From: Microbulbifer aggregans
Lineage (GTDB): Bacteria; Pseudomonadota; Gammaproteobacteria; Pseudomonadales; Cellvibrionaceae
Length of the DNA stretch: 64,000 nt
Assembly: GCF_020524005.1 (NCBI RefSeq)
Contig: NZ_JAIVKK010000003.1
Coordinates: 124,001-188,000, forward strand
Reading direction: 5' to 3'
Part shown: positions 8,018-18,495 of the stretch, in pieces
Layout: the number at the start of each line of letters is the position of its first letter
Numbering within the stretch: the stretch's first letter is position 1
Position numbers and translations under genes: made by a program
The notes under the pieces: model-generated
What the model was told of the DNA's origin: nothing
Databases searched by the model: none
What the model saw: only the letters and a program-made list of their open reading frames with translations

Positions 8018-8352
8018 TTCGGCATCCGGTGGTGTTCGGGTGCCGGCCATTGTCGGCCAGAGGTGGGGGAGCTAAAGGGAGAATAAGCGGGGTTTGCGGG
8101 CGCTAATTCGCGCTACCCACAAAACATCGGAGACAGCGAGGGGGGGATATCAGGGTGGGCATCCGAGCCCGAGAACCGCCACGCAAACGATACCGGAGGC
8201 GGTAACCGAGCCAGTATCGTTCGCGGGAAGCCCTGATATCTTTCCCTGAAAAACCATCCTTGGGACTTCCTTCCCTGGAACTTCCATTTAATTCGGGTTT
8301 CGGAAAAGGACCGCAACCACTCGTCCTGTAAATCGTTTGCCAATAGCCCGGA
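8018..8352. other. Intergenic region between flhB and cheZ
   Basis: This is the longest gap in the motility block. It holds the nested inverted repeats at 8146-8240. Weak minus-strand open frames exist across it, but none has a family resemblance, and they are interrupted by the palindromes. No sigma-28 or other clear promoter was seen for flhB, so flhBA may depend on read-through from cheZ. Confidence 0.5.
8146..8240. repeat. Nested inverted repeats between cheZ and flhB
   Basis: The outer arms GATATCAGGG (8146-8155) and CCCTGATATC (8231-8240) are perfect. Inside them, AACGATACCGG (8186-8196) pairs with CCAGTATCGTT (8211-8221) with one mismatch that would be a wobble pair in RNA. The whole region could fold into a two-tier stem. 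It sits in the 335-base gap between cheZ and flhB. It has no T-tract, so it is more likely an RNA processing or attenuation element, or a REP-like insertion, than a simple terminator. Confidence 0.6.
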
Positions 8353-9048
8353 TCAGAACCCGAGCTCTTCCAGCAGATCGTCCACCTGATCCTGGCTACT
8401 GACCACATCGTCTCCCTCGGGTTTGACCTGTGGACCGTTGACCAGCGAGGCTTCTTCCCGGCGACGGCTTTCCGCAGCAGAGCCATCCTCGATACGACGC
8501 TTGAAGGCCTCGCGATCATCGCCTTCGGGTACGCTTTCCAGAAGTACCTGTAGCAGCTGACGCTCTACCTCCTGGATCACTTCCATCATTTTCTTGATGA
8601 CCTGGCCGGTCAGATCCTGAAAGTCCTGCGCCATCAGGATTTCCAGCAGTTCCTTGCTGGTTTCACGAGCCATGCCTGGCACGGCACCCAGATATTCCCG
8701 GGTTTCCCGTACCAGCTCGCGCGCATCCTCGAGTTCCACCGGCTTTTCAAACCAGGCCTGCCACTGGCGATCCAGCGCTTCCGCGCGGGATTCGATCTCA
8801 TTCTGGATCGGTTGCGCGCGATCAACCGAGTTGAGCGCACGCTCTGCAGCCTGTTCCGTCATGGAGGCAACGTAATCGAGCCGTGCACGCGCGTCCGGTA
8901 TCGCCTGCGCGGCCTTTTCCACCTCCTTGTCGAGCCCCAGCTCTCGCATGCTGTCTCGCAGCATTCTGGTCAGCTGGCCAATACGCAAAACCAGCTCATC
9001 GTTGTGACTGTTCTCGAGACCGGCTGACTGTACTTCGTTATTCATCAT
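8353..9048 (-). CDS. cheZ: CheZ, CheY-P phosphatase
   Basis: About 231 residues from ATG 9048, which follows a GAGG by 7 bases; the frame also offers TTG and ATG one codon either side. The phosphatase motif [16 protein letters not shown] is at about 150-165, with the catalytic Gln. The C-terminal peptide [12 protein letters not shown] is the usual CheY-docking helix. CheZ dephosphorylates CheY-P and ends the tumble signal. It lies 37 bases after cheY, matching the cheYZ pairing of beta- and gammaproteobacteria. Confidence 0.95.
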   Translation of the reverse strand: MMNNEVQSAGLENSHNDELVLRIGQLTRMLRDSMRELGLDKEVEKAAQAIPDARARLDYVASMTEQAAERALNSVDRAQPIQNEIESRAEALDRQWQAWFEKPVELEDARELVRETREYLGAVPGMARETSKELLEILMAQDFQDLTGQVIKKMMEVIQEVERQLLQVLLESVPEGDDREAFKRRIEDGSAAESRRREEASLVNGPQVKPEGDDVVSSQDQVDDLLEELGF

Positions 9049-9085
9049 CAATTTGCCTCACGGGTGCAGGCGGGTTACCACAACC

Positions 9086-9472
9086 TTATTTGCCCAGCTT
9101 CTCGAAAATTTTATTCAGTTTTTCTTCCAGGGTTGCTGCTGTGAACGGCTTGACGATGTAGCCATTCGCACCCGCCTGCGCCGCGGCGACGATATTGTCC
9201 TTCTTCGCTTCGGCAGTCACCATCAGTACCGGCAGCGCCTTGGTGGCATCGTTCGCACGGATCTGCTTCAGCATGTCCAGTCCGTTGAGGTTGGGCATAT
9301 TCCAGTCGGAGACGATGAATTCGAAACCGCCGCCATTAATCTTGGCCAGGCCTTCCTGGCCGTCTTCCGCTTCATCCACATTGTTAAAGCCGAGCTCCTT
9401 GAGCAGGCTGCGGATAATCCGTCGCATGGTGGGGAAATCATCTACCACCAGTATTTTCATATTTTTGTCCAT
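9086..9472 (-). CDS. cheY: CheY, chemotaxis response regulator
   Basis: A single receiver domain of 128 residues from the ATG at 9472. A longer open frame begins at 9520, but its first 16 residues overlap the end of the chemoreceptor gene and are not part of the family. Landmarks are the acidic pair DD at 11-12, the phosphorylation site Asp56 (IVSDWNMP), the Thr of VMVTAEA, and the Lys of YIVKPF. Phosphorylated CheY binds FliM and FliN at the motor. It is followed directly by cheZ. Confidence 0.96.
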   Translation of the reverse strand: MDKNMKILVVDDFPTMRRIIRSLLKELGFNNVDEAEDGQEGLAKINGGGFEFIVSDWNMPNLNGLDMLKQIRANDATKALPVLMVTAEAKKDNIVAAAQAGANGYIVKPFTAATLEEKLNKIFEKLGK

Positions 9473-9494
9473 GACTACTTCTCTTGCTTCAGGG

Positions 9495-11267
9495 TCAAAA
9501 CTCTTCCCACTCGTCTTCACCGGCCACTGCCGGCTCCTGCTCTACCCGCTCTGCGGTAGAGTGCTTTTTCACTTCACCTGCATCGCGCGCTTCTGTCTTT
9601 GCACTTTGCTTTGCCTGTGCAGTGCGAGGAATCGCTTCCGCCACAGGCTGCTGTGCTTCCGGCCTTTTCTCATCGGCATAGCCAGACTCAACTTCACCTT
9701 CTTCCAGAGTGAGACGGAAAATTGCTACCGCGTCTTCCAGTCGGCGCGCCTGGGCTTCCAGGGAAGCGGCAGCCGCTGAGGCTTCTTCTACCAGCGCGGC
9801 GTTCTGCTGGGTGGACTCGTCCATCTGGCTCACCGCACGGCTCACCTGTTCGATACCGCTGCTCTGCTCCTGAGAGGCCGCAGAGATTTCATCCATGATG
9901 TCGGTAACACGTTTCACCGCGTCTACCACTTCTTTCATAGTGTCACCGGCCTGGGCAACCAGAGACGCACCTTCTTCGACTTCGCCCACTGAGTTTTCGA
10001 TCAGTGCTTTGATCTGGCGTGCCGCGTCGGCGCTGTTGCCTGCCAGGTTGCGCACCTCGCCGGCAACCACCGCAAAACCGCGGCCCTGCTCACCGGCACG
10101 CGCGGCTTCCACCGACGCATTGAGCGCGAGGATATTGGTCTGGAAGGCGATGGAGTCGATCATGCCGGTAATGTCGGCCACTTTGCGTGAGCTCTCGGTA
10201 ATGCCCTGCATTTTGCTGGAAACCTGTTGCATCACTTCACCGCCGCGCGTCGCGGTGCCGGACGCATCGTTGGCAAGACCGCTGGCCTGTCGCGCGTTGT
10301 CCGCATTTTGTTTCACGGTTGCGGTGAGCTCTTCCATACTGGTCGCAGTCTGTTCCAGTGACGCTGACTGCTGCTCAGTGCGGGCAGAGAGGTCCACGTT
10401 GCCGCGGGCGATTTCCGAGGAACCGTTGTAAATGGAGCTACTGCCGGAACGCACCTGGGTAACGATACGGCTCAGGCTGCTTTGCACATCCTTCATGGCA
10501 TTGAACAACTTGCCGATTTCGTTTTTGCCATGATCGTTGATAGGGCGTGAAAGGTCGGCCTGGGCAATGCTCTGCAGGTTTTCCATCGCCTCGCCGAGTG
10601 GACGCACAACGATATTGCGCAACAGCAGATAAATCAGGATCAGGATGATTGCGATCACCAGCACCACGATCACACCGACATTGGCATAGAAGCTCGTGGT
10701 ATCCCGGTAATCGTTCATCAGGTCGGCACTGTGCACACCCGCGTTATCCAGCAGGGTCAACAGGGCGGCATTGAGGTCGTCACTGAATACGCTCAGGTCT
10801 TCCTTGCGCTCGTGATAACTTTCCAGATCGGGTTTTTCCGCTATCAGTAGCTGGTATTGAGCATCAATTTCGTTAAGCATATCGGCGAAGACTTCTGACA
10901 GCTCCGCAAACTGCTCCCGTTCATCTTCCTCGAGCTCCACTCCGCTCAGCTTGTTAAACTCGGTGTGTGCCTCCTGCAGGGTTTCACCAACATCTTTCAG
11001 GTAGGTCTTGGCGCTGAGACTGCGACCGCTGTCCAGCTCACCGGCCGCCAGGTTCATGCCGATCATGCCCTGGTTCAACACCGAGTACGCCCGGAACACA
11101 TCGTGCATCACCTGCACATTCACTCGGTGCAAGGTACGGATGGACTCATCGCCCACCTGGTTTGTGGCTACCCGCAACATCACCAGGGCACCCATCAGCA
11201 GCGTACAGCAGAGCAGCACTCCGGCCACCAGCGTGTTGATATTGAGGTTTCGTATCAGTTTCATCAT
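9495..11267 (-). CDS. Methyl-accepting chemotaxis protein with CheR/CheB docking tail
   Basis: About 590 residues from the first of two adjacent ATGs at 11267; a GAGGAG lies 11 bases upstream. Layout: transmembrane segment 1 (about 10-30), a helical periplasmic ligand domain (about 31-185, four-helix-bundle type), transmembrane segment 2 ([18 protein letters not shown]), HAMP, then the signalling hairpin with the conserved tip ([25 protein letters not shown]). The last residues are DEWEEF, which fits the C-terminal pentapeptide (aromatic-x-x-aromatic) that tethers CheR and CheB to high-abundance receptors. It is therefore probably the main local receptor. Its ligand cannot be read from the sequence. 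Confidence 0.93.
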   Translation of the reverse strand: MMKLIRNLNINTLVAGVLLCCTLLMGALVMLRVATNQVGDESIRTLHRVNVQVMHDVFRAYSVLNQGMIGMNLAAGELDSGRSLSAKTYLKDVGETLQEAHTEFNKLSGVELEEDEREQFAELSEVFADMLNEIDAQYQLLIAEKPDLESYHERKEDLSVFSDDLNAALLTLLDNAGVHSADLMNDYRDTTSFYANVGVIVVLVIAIILILIYLLLRNIVVRPLGEAMENLQSIAQADLSRPINDHGKNEIGKLFNAMKDVQSSLSRIVTQVRSGSSSIYNGSSEIARGNVDLSARTEQQSASLEQTATSMEELTATVKQNADNARQASGLANDASGTATRGGEVMQQVSSKMQGITESSRKVADITGMIDSIAFQTNILALNASVEAARAGEQGRGFAVVAGEVRNLAGNSADAARQIKALIENSVGEVEEGASLVAQAGDTMKEVVDAVKRVTDIMDEISAASQEQSSGIEQVSRAVSQMDESTQQNAALVEEASAAAASLEAQARRLEDAVAIFRLTLEEGEVESGYADEKRPEAQQPVAEAIPRTAQAKQSAKTEARDAGEVKKHSTAERVEQEPAVAGEDEWEEF

Positions 11268-11315
11268 GGCCGGCTTAACTCCTCGTCGGTATTCCAAGAA
11301 TTATTCGTTTTTTAT

Positions 11316-12371
11316 TTAAACTCTGTGCGCGCGCCCGGAAGCCGCTGCCAGTGACAGCAGTCGCTGCGCAACGTCATCCAGTGCAACGATCTCCGCCGCA
11401 GCCCCCAGGGCAATGGCCTCCCGCGGCATGCCAAATACCAGGGATGTCTGCTCATCCTGCGCCAGGGTAGCTGCGCCGGCATTGCGCATCGCCAACAGGC
11501 CCTTGGCACCATCGCGGCCCATGCCGGTCAGCAGTGCACCGATGGCATTGCGCCCGGCCAGCTCGGCGGCGGAGTCAAACAACACATCCACCGATGGACG
11601 GTGACGGTTGACCGCGGGGCCATCGTCCAGCTGCACCAGATAGTTGGCGCCACTGCGAGCAAGCTTCAGATGATGGTCGCCGGGGGCAATGTAAGCGTGC
11701 CCCGGTAAAACCCGTTCGCCCTGCTCAGCCTCTTTCACCCGAATCCGGCACAGCCTGTCGAGCCTGTCGGCAAAGGAGCGGGTAAAACCGCTCGGCATAT
11801 GCTGGGCAATCAGAATGGCCGGACTGTTTGGCGGCAGCGGTTCGAGCACCTGTCGAATCGCTTCAGGCCCACCGGTTGAAGCGCCGATAATCAACAGTTT
11901 TTCACTGGAAACCATCACGCTATCCAGCGAACGCGGCTCTGCTGTTTTTTTGGTTTCCCGCCGCGTCGGGCGCGATCCTGCCGCCGCGCGGATTTTGTCA
12001 GCAATCTGCGCGCCGTATTCCAGCAGACCGGATCGAATACCCAGCTGCGGTTTGGGAACAAAATCCACCGCACCCAGCTCCAGGGCCCGAAGGGTAATCT
12101 CTGAGCCCGCCCGTGTGAGTGAAGAAACCATCAGCACAGGCATGGGACGCAGGCGCATCAAGCGCTCGAGAAAATCCAGGCCGTCCATACGGGGCATTTC
12201 CACGTCCAGCGTGAGCACATCCGGATTCAGGCGTTTGATCAAATCCCTAGCCACCAGCGGATCCGGCGCCACCGCCACCACTTCCATATCTGGCTGGCTG
12301 TCGATAATTTCGCGCATCAAACCGCGAATGAGTGCCGAGTCATCGACACATAACACTTTTATTTTTTGCAT
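11316..12371 (-). CDS. cheB: CheB, receptor methylesterase/deamidase
   Basis: A 351-residue protein with an N-terminal receiver domain (phosphorylation site Asp56 in LTLDVEMP) and a C-terminal methylesterase. The catalytic triad is visible as Ser165 ([11 protein letters not shown]), His191 (AQHMPSGF) and Asp287 ([10 protein letters not shown]). It removes methyl groups placed by CheR and deamidates receptor glutamines. It is separated from cheR by 149 bases, which hold a possible weak hairpin. No cheD is present between cheR and cheB. Confidence 0.96.
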   Translation of the reverse strand: MQKIKVLCVDDSALIRGLMREIIDSQPDMEVVAVAPDPLVARDLIKRLNPDVLTLDVEMPRMDGLDFLERLMRLRPMPVLMVSSLTRAGSEITLRALELGAVDFVPKPQLGIRSGLLEYGAQIADKIRAAAGSRPTRRETKKTAEPRSLDSVMVSSEKLLIIGASTGGPEAIRQVLEPLPPNSPAILIAQHMPSGFTRSFADRLDRLCRIRVKEAEQGERVLPGHAYIAPGDHHLKLARSGANYLVQLDDGPAVNRHRPSVDVLFDSAAELAGRNAIGALLTGMGRDGAKGLLAMRNAGAATLAQDEQTSLVFGMPREAIALGAAAEIVALDDVAQRLLSLAAASGRAHRV

Positions 12372-12482
12372 GGGTAACGTCTGCTCTCCCGCTCGCGCTA
12401 CTGGCTCTGTCGGCGTACCATCAATAAGATATTCATCGGCACGAAAGCAGGTAGCTTTAGGGAATACAGCGATTAAAAGTTG

Positions 12483-12502
12483 CCGGCTGAGAATAAAGCC
12501 GG
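12483..12502 (-). terminator. Possible weak terminator after cheR
   Basis: CCGGCT (12483-12488) pairs with AGCCGG (12497-12502). Read on the minus strand it is followed by GCAACTTTTAATC, a short T-run. It lies in the only sizeable gap between cheR and cheB, so it may reduce read-through. Six base pairs is short; weak support. Confidence 0.35.
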
Positions 12503-12520
12503 GGCGAGTGATATTGTTGC

Positions 12521-13354
12521 TCAGGCGAGCGTATAGACCGTCTTGCCACGCAGGCGGAACTTCTGGGTAATGTGAGTAAAGCTTTCCGAGTGGCCGACAA
12601 ACAGCAGACCGTCGCTTTTCAACAACGGGGCAAAGCGCTCCAGCAAACGCGTCTGGGTCGGGCGATCGAAATAAATCATGACATTGCGGCAGAATATGGC
12701 ATCAAAGCGCTGCTTCAGGTCCCATTGCGGGCCGATCAGATTCAGCTGTTCGAAACACACGCTTTGCGCGAGCTCCGGACGCACGCGGGCAAATCCCGCA
12801 CGCGCACCGCTGCCCTTTTGAAAATACCGGCGTAGCCTTTCATCGCCCACCTGGCGGCGTACCTGGTCAACCGGGTAGATACCCAGGCGCGCACGAGCCA
12901 GCGCTTCGCTGTCGATATCCGTGGCGAATACCTCCCCCTGTACACCCGGGCCGAGTGTTTCGGCCATGGTCATGGCAATCGAGTAAGGCTCTTCGCCGGT
13001 GGACGCACCGGCACTCCAGATACGCACAGCTCCCTTGCGTCCGCGCAGATGCTCCGTGAGAAGCTCGAAATGATGCGATTCGCGAAAAAAGGCTGTGAGG
13101 TTTGTGGTCAATGCATTGACGAATTCCTGCCAGGCAGCACCGCCGCGCTCGGACTCGAGTAATGTCAGGTAATCACCGAACCGGCGCAAGCCGCGCTGGC
13201 GGATACAGCGGCCGAGGCGGCTGTACACCATATCGCGCTTGTGCTCTGCCAGCACAATGCCTGCGCGGTCGGCGATCAAGCTGCGGATGCGGTGGAAGTC
13301 CCGATCCGTCAACTCGAGTTCGCGCTGTAGAATGGGCGCTGCTGCCTGGTTCAC
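12521..13354 (-). CDS. cheR: CheR, receptor methyltransferase
   Basis: A 277-residue protein with a helical N-terminal domain ([19 protein letters not shown]...) and a SAM-dependent methyltransferase domain. The cofactor loop is [17 protein letters not shown] (about 110-126), and the conserved CheR segment [11 protein letters not shown] is at about 205-215. It methylates glutamates on chemoreceptors. It starts 5 bases after the aer-like gene, consistent with one operon. Confidence 0.96.
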   Translation of the reverse strand: MNQAAAPILQRELELTDRDFHRIRSLIADRAGIVLAEHKRDMVYSRLGRCIRQRGLRRFGDYLTLLESERGGAAWQEFVNALTTNLTAFFRESHHFELLTEHLRGRKGAVRIWSAGASTGEEPYSIAMTMAETLGPGVQGEVFATDIDSEALARARLGIYPVDQVRRQVGDERLRRYFQKGSGARAGFARVRPELAQSVCFEQLNLIGPQWDLKQRFDAIFCRNVMIYFDRPTQTRLLERFAPLLKSDGLLFVGHSESFTHITQKFRLRGKTVYTLA

Positions 13355-13359
13355 ACGCG

Positions 13360-14976
13360 TTAACCCACTTTCTGTGATGCAGAGGTGTTGAGCGGGTCGC
13401 GCTTGACCGAGGACGCCCCCAGGTTGAACACACCCATTGCCTGTGACAACTGCGCCATCTGGTTTTGCAGCGCACTCGATGAATCCGCAGTGGCACGCAC
13501 CAGATCGACGTTGTGCTTGGTGACCTCGTCCATCTGCGAGACCGCAACATTGATATGGCCAATGCCGGTGCTCTGCTCGACCGATGCGGTGGAAATTTCC
13601 CGCATAATGTCGCTCACCTGGCTAACCGATTTCACCACCCCGGCGATGGAGCTACCGGCGTGTCGTACCAGTCCGGCACCCTTATCCACCTCGCGGGTAG
13701 AGCTGTCGATCAGACCGCGAATTTCCCGTGACGCATCCGCCGAACGGCCAGCCAGGTTGCGCACTTCCTGGGCCACAACGGCAAAGCCACGCCCGTGCTC
13801 ACCGGCACGTGCCGCTTCCACAGAAGCGTTGAGGGCGAGGATATTGGTCTGGAAGGCAATACCGTCGATGGTCTCGATAATCGCAGCCATCTGCTTGGAG
13901 CTCGCGGTAATGCGCTCCATGGTCTCGACAATCTGGGCCATGGTTTCACCGCTGGTCTGCACCTCGTGCGAAGCACTTTCGGCAAGGCCGCTGGCCTGGC
14001 GCGCGTTATCGGCGTTCTGGCCTACGGTGATGGTAATCTCTTCCATGCTGGAAGCCGTCTGCTGTAGGGAGGCCGCCTGCTGGTCTGAACGCGAGGCCAG
14101 ATCGTCATTGCCTTCGGCGATACTTCTCGCTGCCGGCGTCACAACAGAAACTCCGCCATTTACCTCTTCAACAACGCTGTAAATGCTGCGATGCATTACG
14201 TTCAGTGCACGAGCTAGATACTGCATTTCACCAGCTTTGCAAGCCGTTGGTTTGACTTCAAGGTTCCCCGCAGCAATCTGCAACGCAAAATTCTGCATAT
14301 CGTGCAATGGACTCAGTACTACTCTAGCGCACGAATACCCCAACCCCAGTAAGGCCACTATCTCGGTCAACAATAGACCTATCGAAACTGATGACAAGTT
14401 TGCGACTGAATCTGCGGCCAAAAGCGAATTACCAACGGCCATTGCACACGCCAGAGTGACCATTGCACCCAGTCGCAACCTCACACTGGCATTTTTCGCA
14501 ATTTGCCACCAACCTTTTGGACCTCGAAATATTACTTGGCCATTGCGTAATTTCAGGTTTTTCCCTTGGCCCTCTTGAATGGCTCGGTACTGCTTACTAG
14601 CCTTATCGATGGCCTTTCGTTCAGCCTTAAGACGAACGGAAACATAGCCGGTGACGGCACCGGATTCGATAACCGGAATAACATGCGCACGCACCCAGTA
14701 GTGACCACCATCTTTACGGCGGTTTTTCACCAGGCCGATCCAGACATCCCCTTTTTTAATCGTTTGCCACAAATTGCCAAACGCTGCCTGGGGCATATCC
14801 GGGTGACGAACAATATTGTGTGGTGCTCCCACTAACTCTTCGTAGTCGTAGCCACTGACCTCGACAAACGCCGGGTTGGCATAGACGATATTTCCCTGAA
14901 GATCCGTCCTGGAAATCAGGAAGTGATTGTCGTGCAGGACATATTCCCGGTTCGTCACCGGTTGATTACTTCGCAT
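13360..14976 (-). CDS. aer: PAS-domain chemoreceptor (Aer-like)
   Basis: A 538-residue protein. An N-terminal PAS domain (about 8-115) carries Aer-type landmarks: DLQGNIVYANPAFVEVSGY, then PHNIVRHPDMP, and KNRRKDGGHYWVRAHVIPV, which in Aer surround the FAD. A hydrophobic region at about 165-215 forms the membrane anchor without a periplasmic domain. HAMP-like and signalling regions follow, with the tip [25 protein letters not shown]. Aer senses redox or energy state. Unlike the other receptor here it has no aromatic C-terminal docking peptide. It is encoded between cheW and cheR. Confidence 0.9.
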   Translation of the reverse strand: MRSNQPVTNREYVLHDNHFLISRTDLQGNIVYANPAFVEVSGYDYEELVGAPHNIVRHPDMPQAAFGNLWQTIKKGDVWIGLVKNRRKDGGHYWVRAHVIPVIESGAVTGYVSVRLKAERKAIDKASKQYRAIQEGQGKNLKLRNGQVIFRGPKGWWQIAKNASVRLRLGAMVTLACAMAVGNSLLAADSVANLSSVSIGLLLTEIVALLGLGYSCARVVLSPLHDMQNFALQIAAGNLEVKPTACKAGEMQYLARALNVMHRSIYSVVEEVNGGVSVVTPAARSIAEGNDDLASRSDQQAASLQQTASSMEEITITVGQNADNARQASGLAESASHEVQTSGETMAQIVETMERITASSKQMAAIIETIDGIAFQTNILALNASVEAARAGEHGRGFAVVAQEVRNLAGRSADASREIRGLIDSSTREVDKGAGLVRHAGSSIAGVVKSVSQVSDIMREISTASVEQSTGIGHINVAVSQMDEVTKHNVDLVRATADSSSALQNQMAQLSQAMGVFNLGASSVKRDPLNTSASQKVG

Positions 14977-14982
14977 TAAAAT

Positions 14983-15477
14983 TTACTCTCCGGCTTCCGC
15001 TACCAGTGCCATTTCCTGACTGGTGAGTAGTTTTTCGATATCTACCAACACCAGCATACGATTTTCCAGATTGCCCAGACCGCTGATGTAATCCAGCGGC
15101 AGGCTGACCCCGAATTCCGGGGCCGGCTTGATTTGCTCTGCATTCAGGGTCATTACATCGGAAACACGGTCCACGACGATACCCACTACGCGATCAGCGA
15201 TATTGACGACGATTACCACCGTTTGCTCGTCATAGACCGCGTTGGACAGGCGGAATTTAATCCGCAGGTCGACGATTGGCACGATAACGCCGCGCAGGTT
15301 CGCAACCCCTTTTATAAAGTCCGGCGCATTGGCGATCCGGGTGACATTGTCGTAACCGCGAATCTCCTGCACCTTGAGGATATCGATGGCATATTCTTCG
15401 TCGCCGAGGGAGAACACCAGGAATTCTCGATCCCTGGCCGCGGCCGAATTCTTTTCTGGAGCACTAACGTGACTCAT
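14983..15477 (-). CDS. cheW: CheW, receptor-kinase coupling protein
   Basis: A 164-residue single CheW domain: [22 protein letters not shown], then the conserved [19 protein letters not shown], and [12 protein letters not shown]. It links receptors to the CheA kinase in the polar array. It lies 13 bases after cheA and 6 bases before the aer-like gene. Confidence 0.96.
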   Translation of the reverse strand: MSHVSAPEKNSAAARDREFLVFSLGDEEYAIDILKVQEIRGYDNVTRIANAPDFIKGVANLRGVIVPIVDLRIKFRLSNAVYDEQTVVIVVNIADRVVGIVVDRVSDVMTLNAEQIKPAPEFGVSLPLDYISGLGNLENRMLVLVDIEKLLTSQEMALVAEAGE

Positions 15478-15490
15478 GGATTTCTACCTC

Positions 15491-17635
15491 TTAGTGAGTG
15501 CGGGAAACCGGTGACTGCATCCCCGCGTCATGCGTGGCGGATGCGGGATTAAATGCTTGTGGCATACCCTGCTGGGGCTGGCCGTGAAAGGCGCCGTGGG
15601 TTTTCTTGCTCTGGTGCAGGCGGTGCAGATCCGCGATATCGAGAATTAATGCCACACTGCCATCGCCCAGAATGGTCGCCGCGGATACCCCCGGTACTTT
15701 GCGATAATTGGTTTCCAGGTTTTTAACCACAACCTGCTGCTGGCCGACCAGTTCATCCACCTGCAGCGCATAGCGGCGACCCTGGCCCTGCACGATCACG
15801 GCGATGGCCTGTGTCGGATCCGTGACTGCAGCGCGAACATCCATCGCGGTATGTACAGCAACCAGTGGCAGGTAGTCTTCGCGCACTTTGAGCAGCAAAT
15901 CCTCGCCGGCCATCGGGTAAAGATCGTCCTCCCGCGGCTGCAGGGATTCGATGACACCACTCACCGGCAGTACGAAGGTTTCTTCACCGACCCGCACAGA
16001 CATGCCATCGAGAATTGCCAGTGTCAGCGGTAATACGATACGCGTAGTGGTCCCCTGGCCCGGGCGCGAGAGAATCTCCACGTGTCCGCCCATGGCCTCG
16101 ATATTGCGCTTGACCACATCCATACCAACACCGCGGCCGGAAACATCACTGACCTCCGCCGCGGTGGAAAAACCGGGAGCAAAAATCAGCTGCCAGACAT
16201 CTTCGTCGCTCATGTTTTCTGAAACATTGAGGCCGTTGGCCTGGGCTTTGGCGAGAATCCTGTCGCGATTGAGACCGCCACCGTCGTCGCTCACTTCAAT
16301 CAGAATACTGCCGCCCTGGTGTTGCGCAGACAGCAACAGGTTACCGGTGCGGGACTTGCCCGCAGCTTCGCGCTGCGCGGGTGTTTCGATGCCGTGGTCA
16401 AGGCTGTTGCGAACCAGGTGTGTAAGCGGGTCAATGATGCGCTCGGTAAGTCCCTTATCCAGCTCGGTGGATTTGCCTTCCGTAACCAGTTCGACGTCTT
16501 TATCGAGCTTGCTGGCGAGATCCCGTACCAGACGCGGGAAACGACTGAAAACGTAATCCATCGGCACCATGCGCACCGACATCACAGCCTCCTGCAAGTC
16601 CCGCGCGGTGCGCGCCAGCAGGCTGAGACCGCTGGTAAGTTTGCCATCGCGCTTGCCGTCGGCCTCTTCAGCAACCTGATCGAGCATTGACTGGGTGATG
16701 ACCAGCTCGCCAACCAGGTTGATAATCTGATCGACTTTGGCCACCGGCACCCGAATGGAGGCGCTTTCGCCAGCACTTTTTGCCGCTTTTGCAGGCGCTG
16801 CACGCTTTTCGCCAGTGGCGGCCGCGGGTTTTGGCTCGGGTACTGCGTCTTTGCTCTCGGTCTCGGCAGGTGCTTCTGCCTGCACCGGCTCCTGCGCGTT
16901 TTCCGCCACAACTGCCTCGTCGGCTACCGAGGTGATCTGCAGCTGCTCCGGCTCCGCGATGAAACACATCACCGCTTCGATATCGTCACTGCTGAGCGAA
17001 GACGCCAGCATCACTTCGTAGCGGCTTTCGTCACCGCTTTCGGATTTCACTGTGCCCAGGTGGGAAAGTTCGTCGATAAGCAGGCGGCGATCCTTTTCCG
17101 CCACGTTGAGTAACGCCACGCAGAAATGGCCACCAGCCGCGGCGACTGTCGCCGGAGCTTGAGGTTCCGGCTGTGCTTGCGGTTCGGGCTGGGCGGGGGC
17201 TTGTTGTGGGACCGCCGTTGCGCCACCGACATCCGCCTCTTCACCAATTTCTTCCAGCGCCAGTTGGCGCAGGACCTGACAAATTCTTTCCAGCGCCTCG
17301 GGATCAGGCTCGGAACTCTGGCGATAGGCGTCCAGTTGGTCGTTCAGCATATCTTTGGTTTCCAGAAATACGTCGATGAGATCGCGTCGCAAAGTAAGTT
17401 CGCCATTGCGGGCGTAGTCGAGCAGGTTTTCCAGCAAGTGCGTGGTGCGCTGCAGCGCTTCGAAACCGAAGGTGCCCGCTCCCCCCTTGATGGAGTGCGC
17501 CGCGCGGAAAATCGCGTTGAGCTGTTCCGGATCCGGGGAGTCCACATCCAGTTCCAGCAGGTGCTGCTCCATTTCTTCGAGCAGCTCACCGGCCTCTTCG
17601 AAAAACGTGTCATAAAAATCTGTGATATCCATCAT
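15491..17635 (-). CDS. cheA: CheA, chemotaxis histidine kinase
   Basis: A 714-residue protein of typical CheA design. P1 carries the phosphorylated His47 (AAHSIKGGAGTFGF). A P2-like CheY/CheB-binding region and long acidic, Ala/Pro/Glu-rich linkers follow (about 130-290). P3 is the dimer helix (VDQIINLVGELVITQSML). P4 is the kinase with the N box LTHLVRNSLDHGIE, the G1 box VSDDGGGL and the G2 region GRGVGMDVV. P5 is CheW-like (about 545-680). A short extra tail of about 30 residues follows P5. It follows motB directly, as in enterobacteria and betaproteobacteria. Confidence 0.96.
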   Translation of the reverse strand: MMDITDFYDTFFEEAGELLEEMEQHLLELDVDSPDPEQLNAIFRAAHSIKGGAGTFGFEALQRTTHLLENLLDYARNGELTLRRDLIDVFLETKDMLNDQLDAYRQSSEPDPEALERICQVLRQLALEEIGEEADVGGATAVPQQAPAQPEPQAQPEPQAPATVAAAGGHFCVALLNVAEKDRRLLIDELSHLGTVKSESGDESRYEVMLASSLSSDDIEAVMCFIAEPEQLQITSVADEAVVAENAQEPVQAEAPAETESKDAVPEPKPAAATGEKRAAPAKAAKSAGESASIRVPVAKVDQIINLVGELVITQSMLDQVAEEADGKRDGKLTSGLSLLARTARDLQEAVMSVRMVPMDYVFSRFPRLVRDLASKLDKDVELVTEGKSTELDKGLTERIIDPLTHLVRNSLDHGIETPAQREAAGKSRTGNLLLSAQHQGGSILIEVSDDGGGLNRDRILAKAQANGLNVSENMSDEDVWQLIFAPGFSTAAEVSDVSGRGVGMDVVKRNIEAMGGHVEILSRPGQGTTTRIVLPLTLAILDGMSVRVGEETFVLPVSGVIESLQPREDDLYPMAGEDLLLKVREDYLPLVAVHTAMDVRAAVTDPTQAIAVIVQGQGRRYALQVDELVGQQQVVVKNLETNYRKVPGVSAATILGDGSVALILDIADLHRLHQSKKTHGAFHGQPQQGMPQAFNPASATHDAGMQSPVSRTH

Positions 17636-18495
17636 CGCTCCTGCAGGGGTTGCAGTGGCTCAGCCCTTCCGCCCGAGCGTATCCGCATGGCTGCGGTGTC
17701 ACTCAGTACTTCGAGGCTGATCCGTCGGTTCACGGCATCGCCCGGGTTACTGCCGGGAATCGGTACCCGGTCACCCATGCCGACAACCCGTAACATTTTT
17801 TTGCTGTCCAGGCCGCCGGCAACCAGCTCCCGGCGGCAGGCATTGGCACGCCCGGCGGATAACTCCCAGTTGCTGTAGCCGGCGTCACCCGCGGCGTAAT
17901 TCAAACTATCGGTATGGCCACTGATGCTGACTGCGTAGGGCAGCTCGTTCAGCAGCGGTGCCACGGCGCGAATCATCTGTCGCAGGTGTGGCGCGAGCCG
18001 GTCACTGCCGAGCTCGAACATGGAATGCTGCTCGGTATCCAGGAGTTGAATCCGCATGCCCTCCGGGGTGAACTCAAAACGCACCTGCTCGCGCATCTCC
18101 CACAGTTCCGGGTCGCCCTGGATCATGCTCTCGATACGAAAACGCAGCTCCATCAGGGAACGGCGCACGTCATCGGGCAGGCGCTGGGTGCGCAGATCGA
18201 CCCGCGCACGCTCGCCGCTGACATGCGCGGGGTCAGTACCACCACCGGGAATCACACTGGTACTGGCGCTGTCGCGATCACCGTTGCTCAGGGCAACCGC
18301 CAGCGGTGTGCGGAAGTACTCCGCCAAGCCCTGCAATTCCTGCGGCGAGGCGTTGGAAACAATCCAAAGCACCAGAAACAGTGCCATCAAGGCGGTCATG
18401 AGATCCGCGAGGGCAATTTTCCAGGCGCCGCCATGGTGCCCTTCACGGACTTTGCGCGGGCGTTTTATGACGACGCGGCGGGCTGCGGTATTCAT
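17632..18495 (-). CDS. motB: MotB, flagellar stator subunit
   Basis: A 287-residue protein. A short basic cytoplasmic N terminus leads into one transmembrane helix, ALADLMTALMALFLVLWIV, in which Asp31 is the essential proton-binding residue. A periplasmic linker and an OmpA-type peptidoglycan-binding domain follow, with VSISGHTDSLNY and NRRISLEVL as landmarks. With MotA it forms the H+-driven stator. The start overlaps the motA stop by 4 bases, and the stop overlaps the cheA start region by 4 bases. Confidence 0.95.
   Translation of the reverse strand: MNTAARRVVIKRPRKVREGHHGGAWKIALADLMTALMALFLVLWIVSNASPQELQGLAEYFRTPLAVALSNGDRDSASTSVIPGGGTDPAHVSGERARVDLRTQRLPDDVRRSLMELRFRIESMIQGDPELWEMREQVRFEFTPEGMRIQLLDTEQHSMFELGSDRLAPHLRQMIRAVAPLLNELPYAVSISGHTDSLNYAAGDAGYSNWELSAGRANACRRELVAGGLDSKKMLRVVGMGDRVPIPGSNPGDAVNRRISLEVLSDTAAMRIRSGGRAEPLQPLQER

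Noticed and set aside
8103..8519. Minus-strand open frames between cheZ and flhB
   Set aside because: They overlap the end of cheZ or run across nested inverted repeats, and the translations show no domain pattern.
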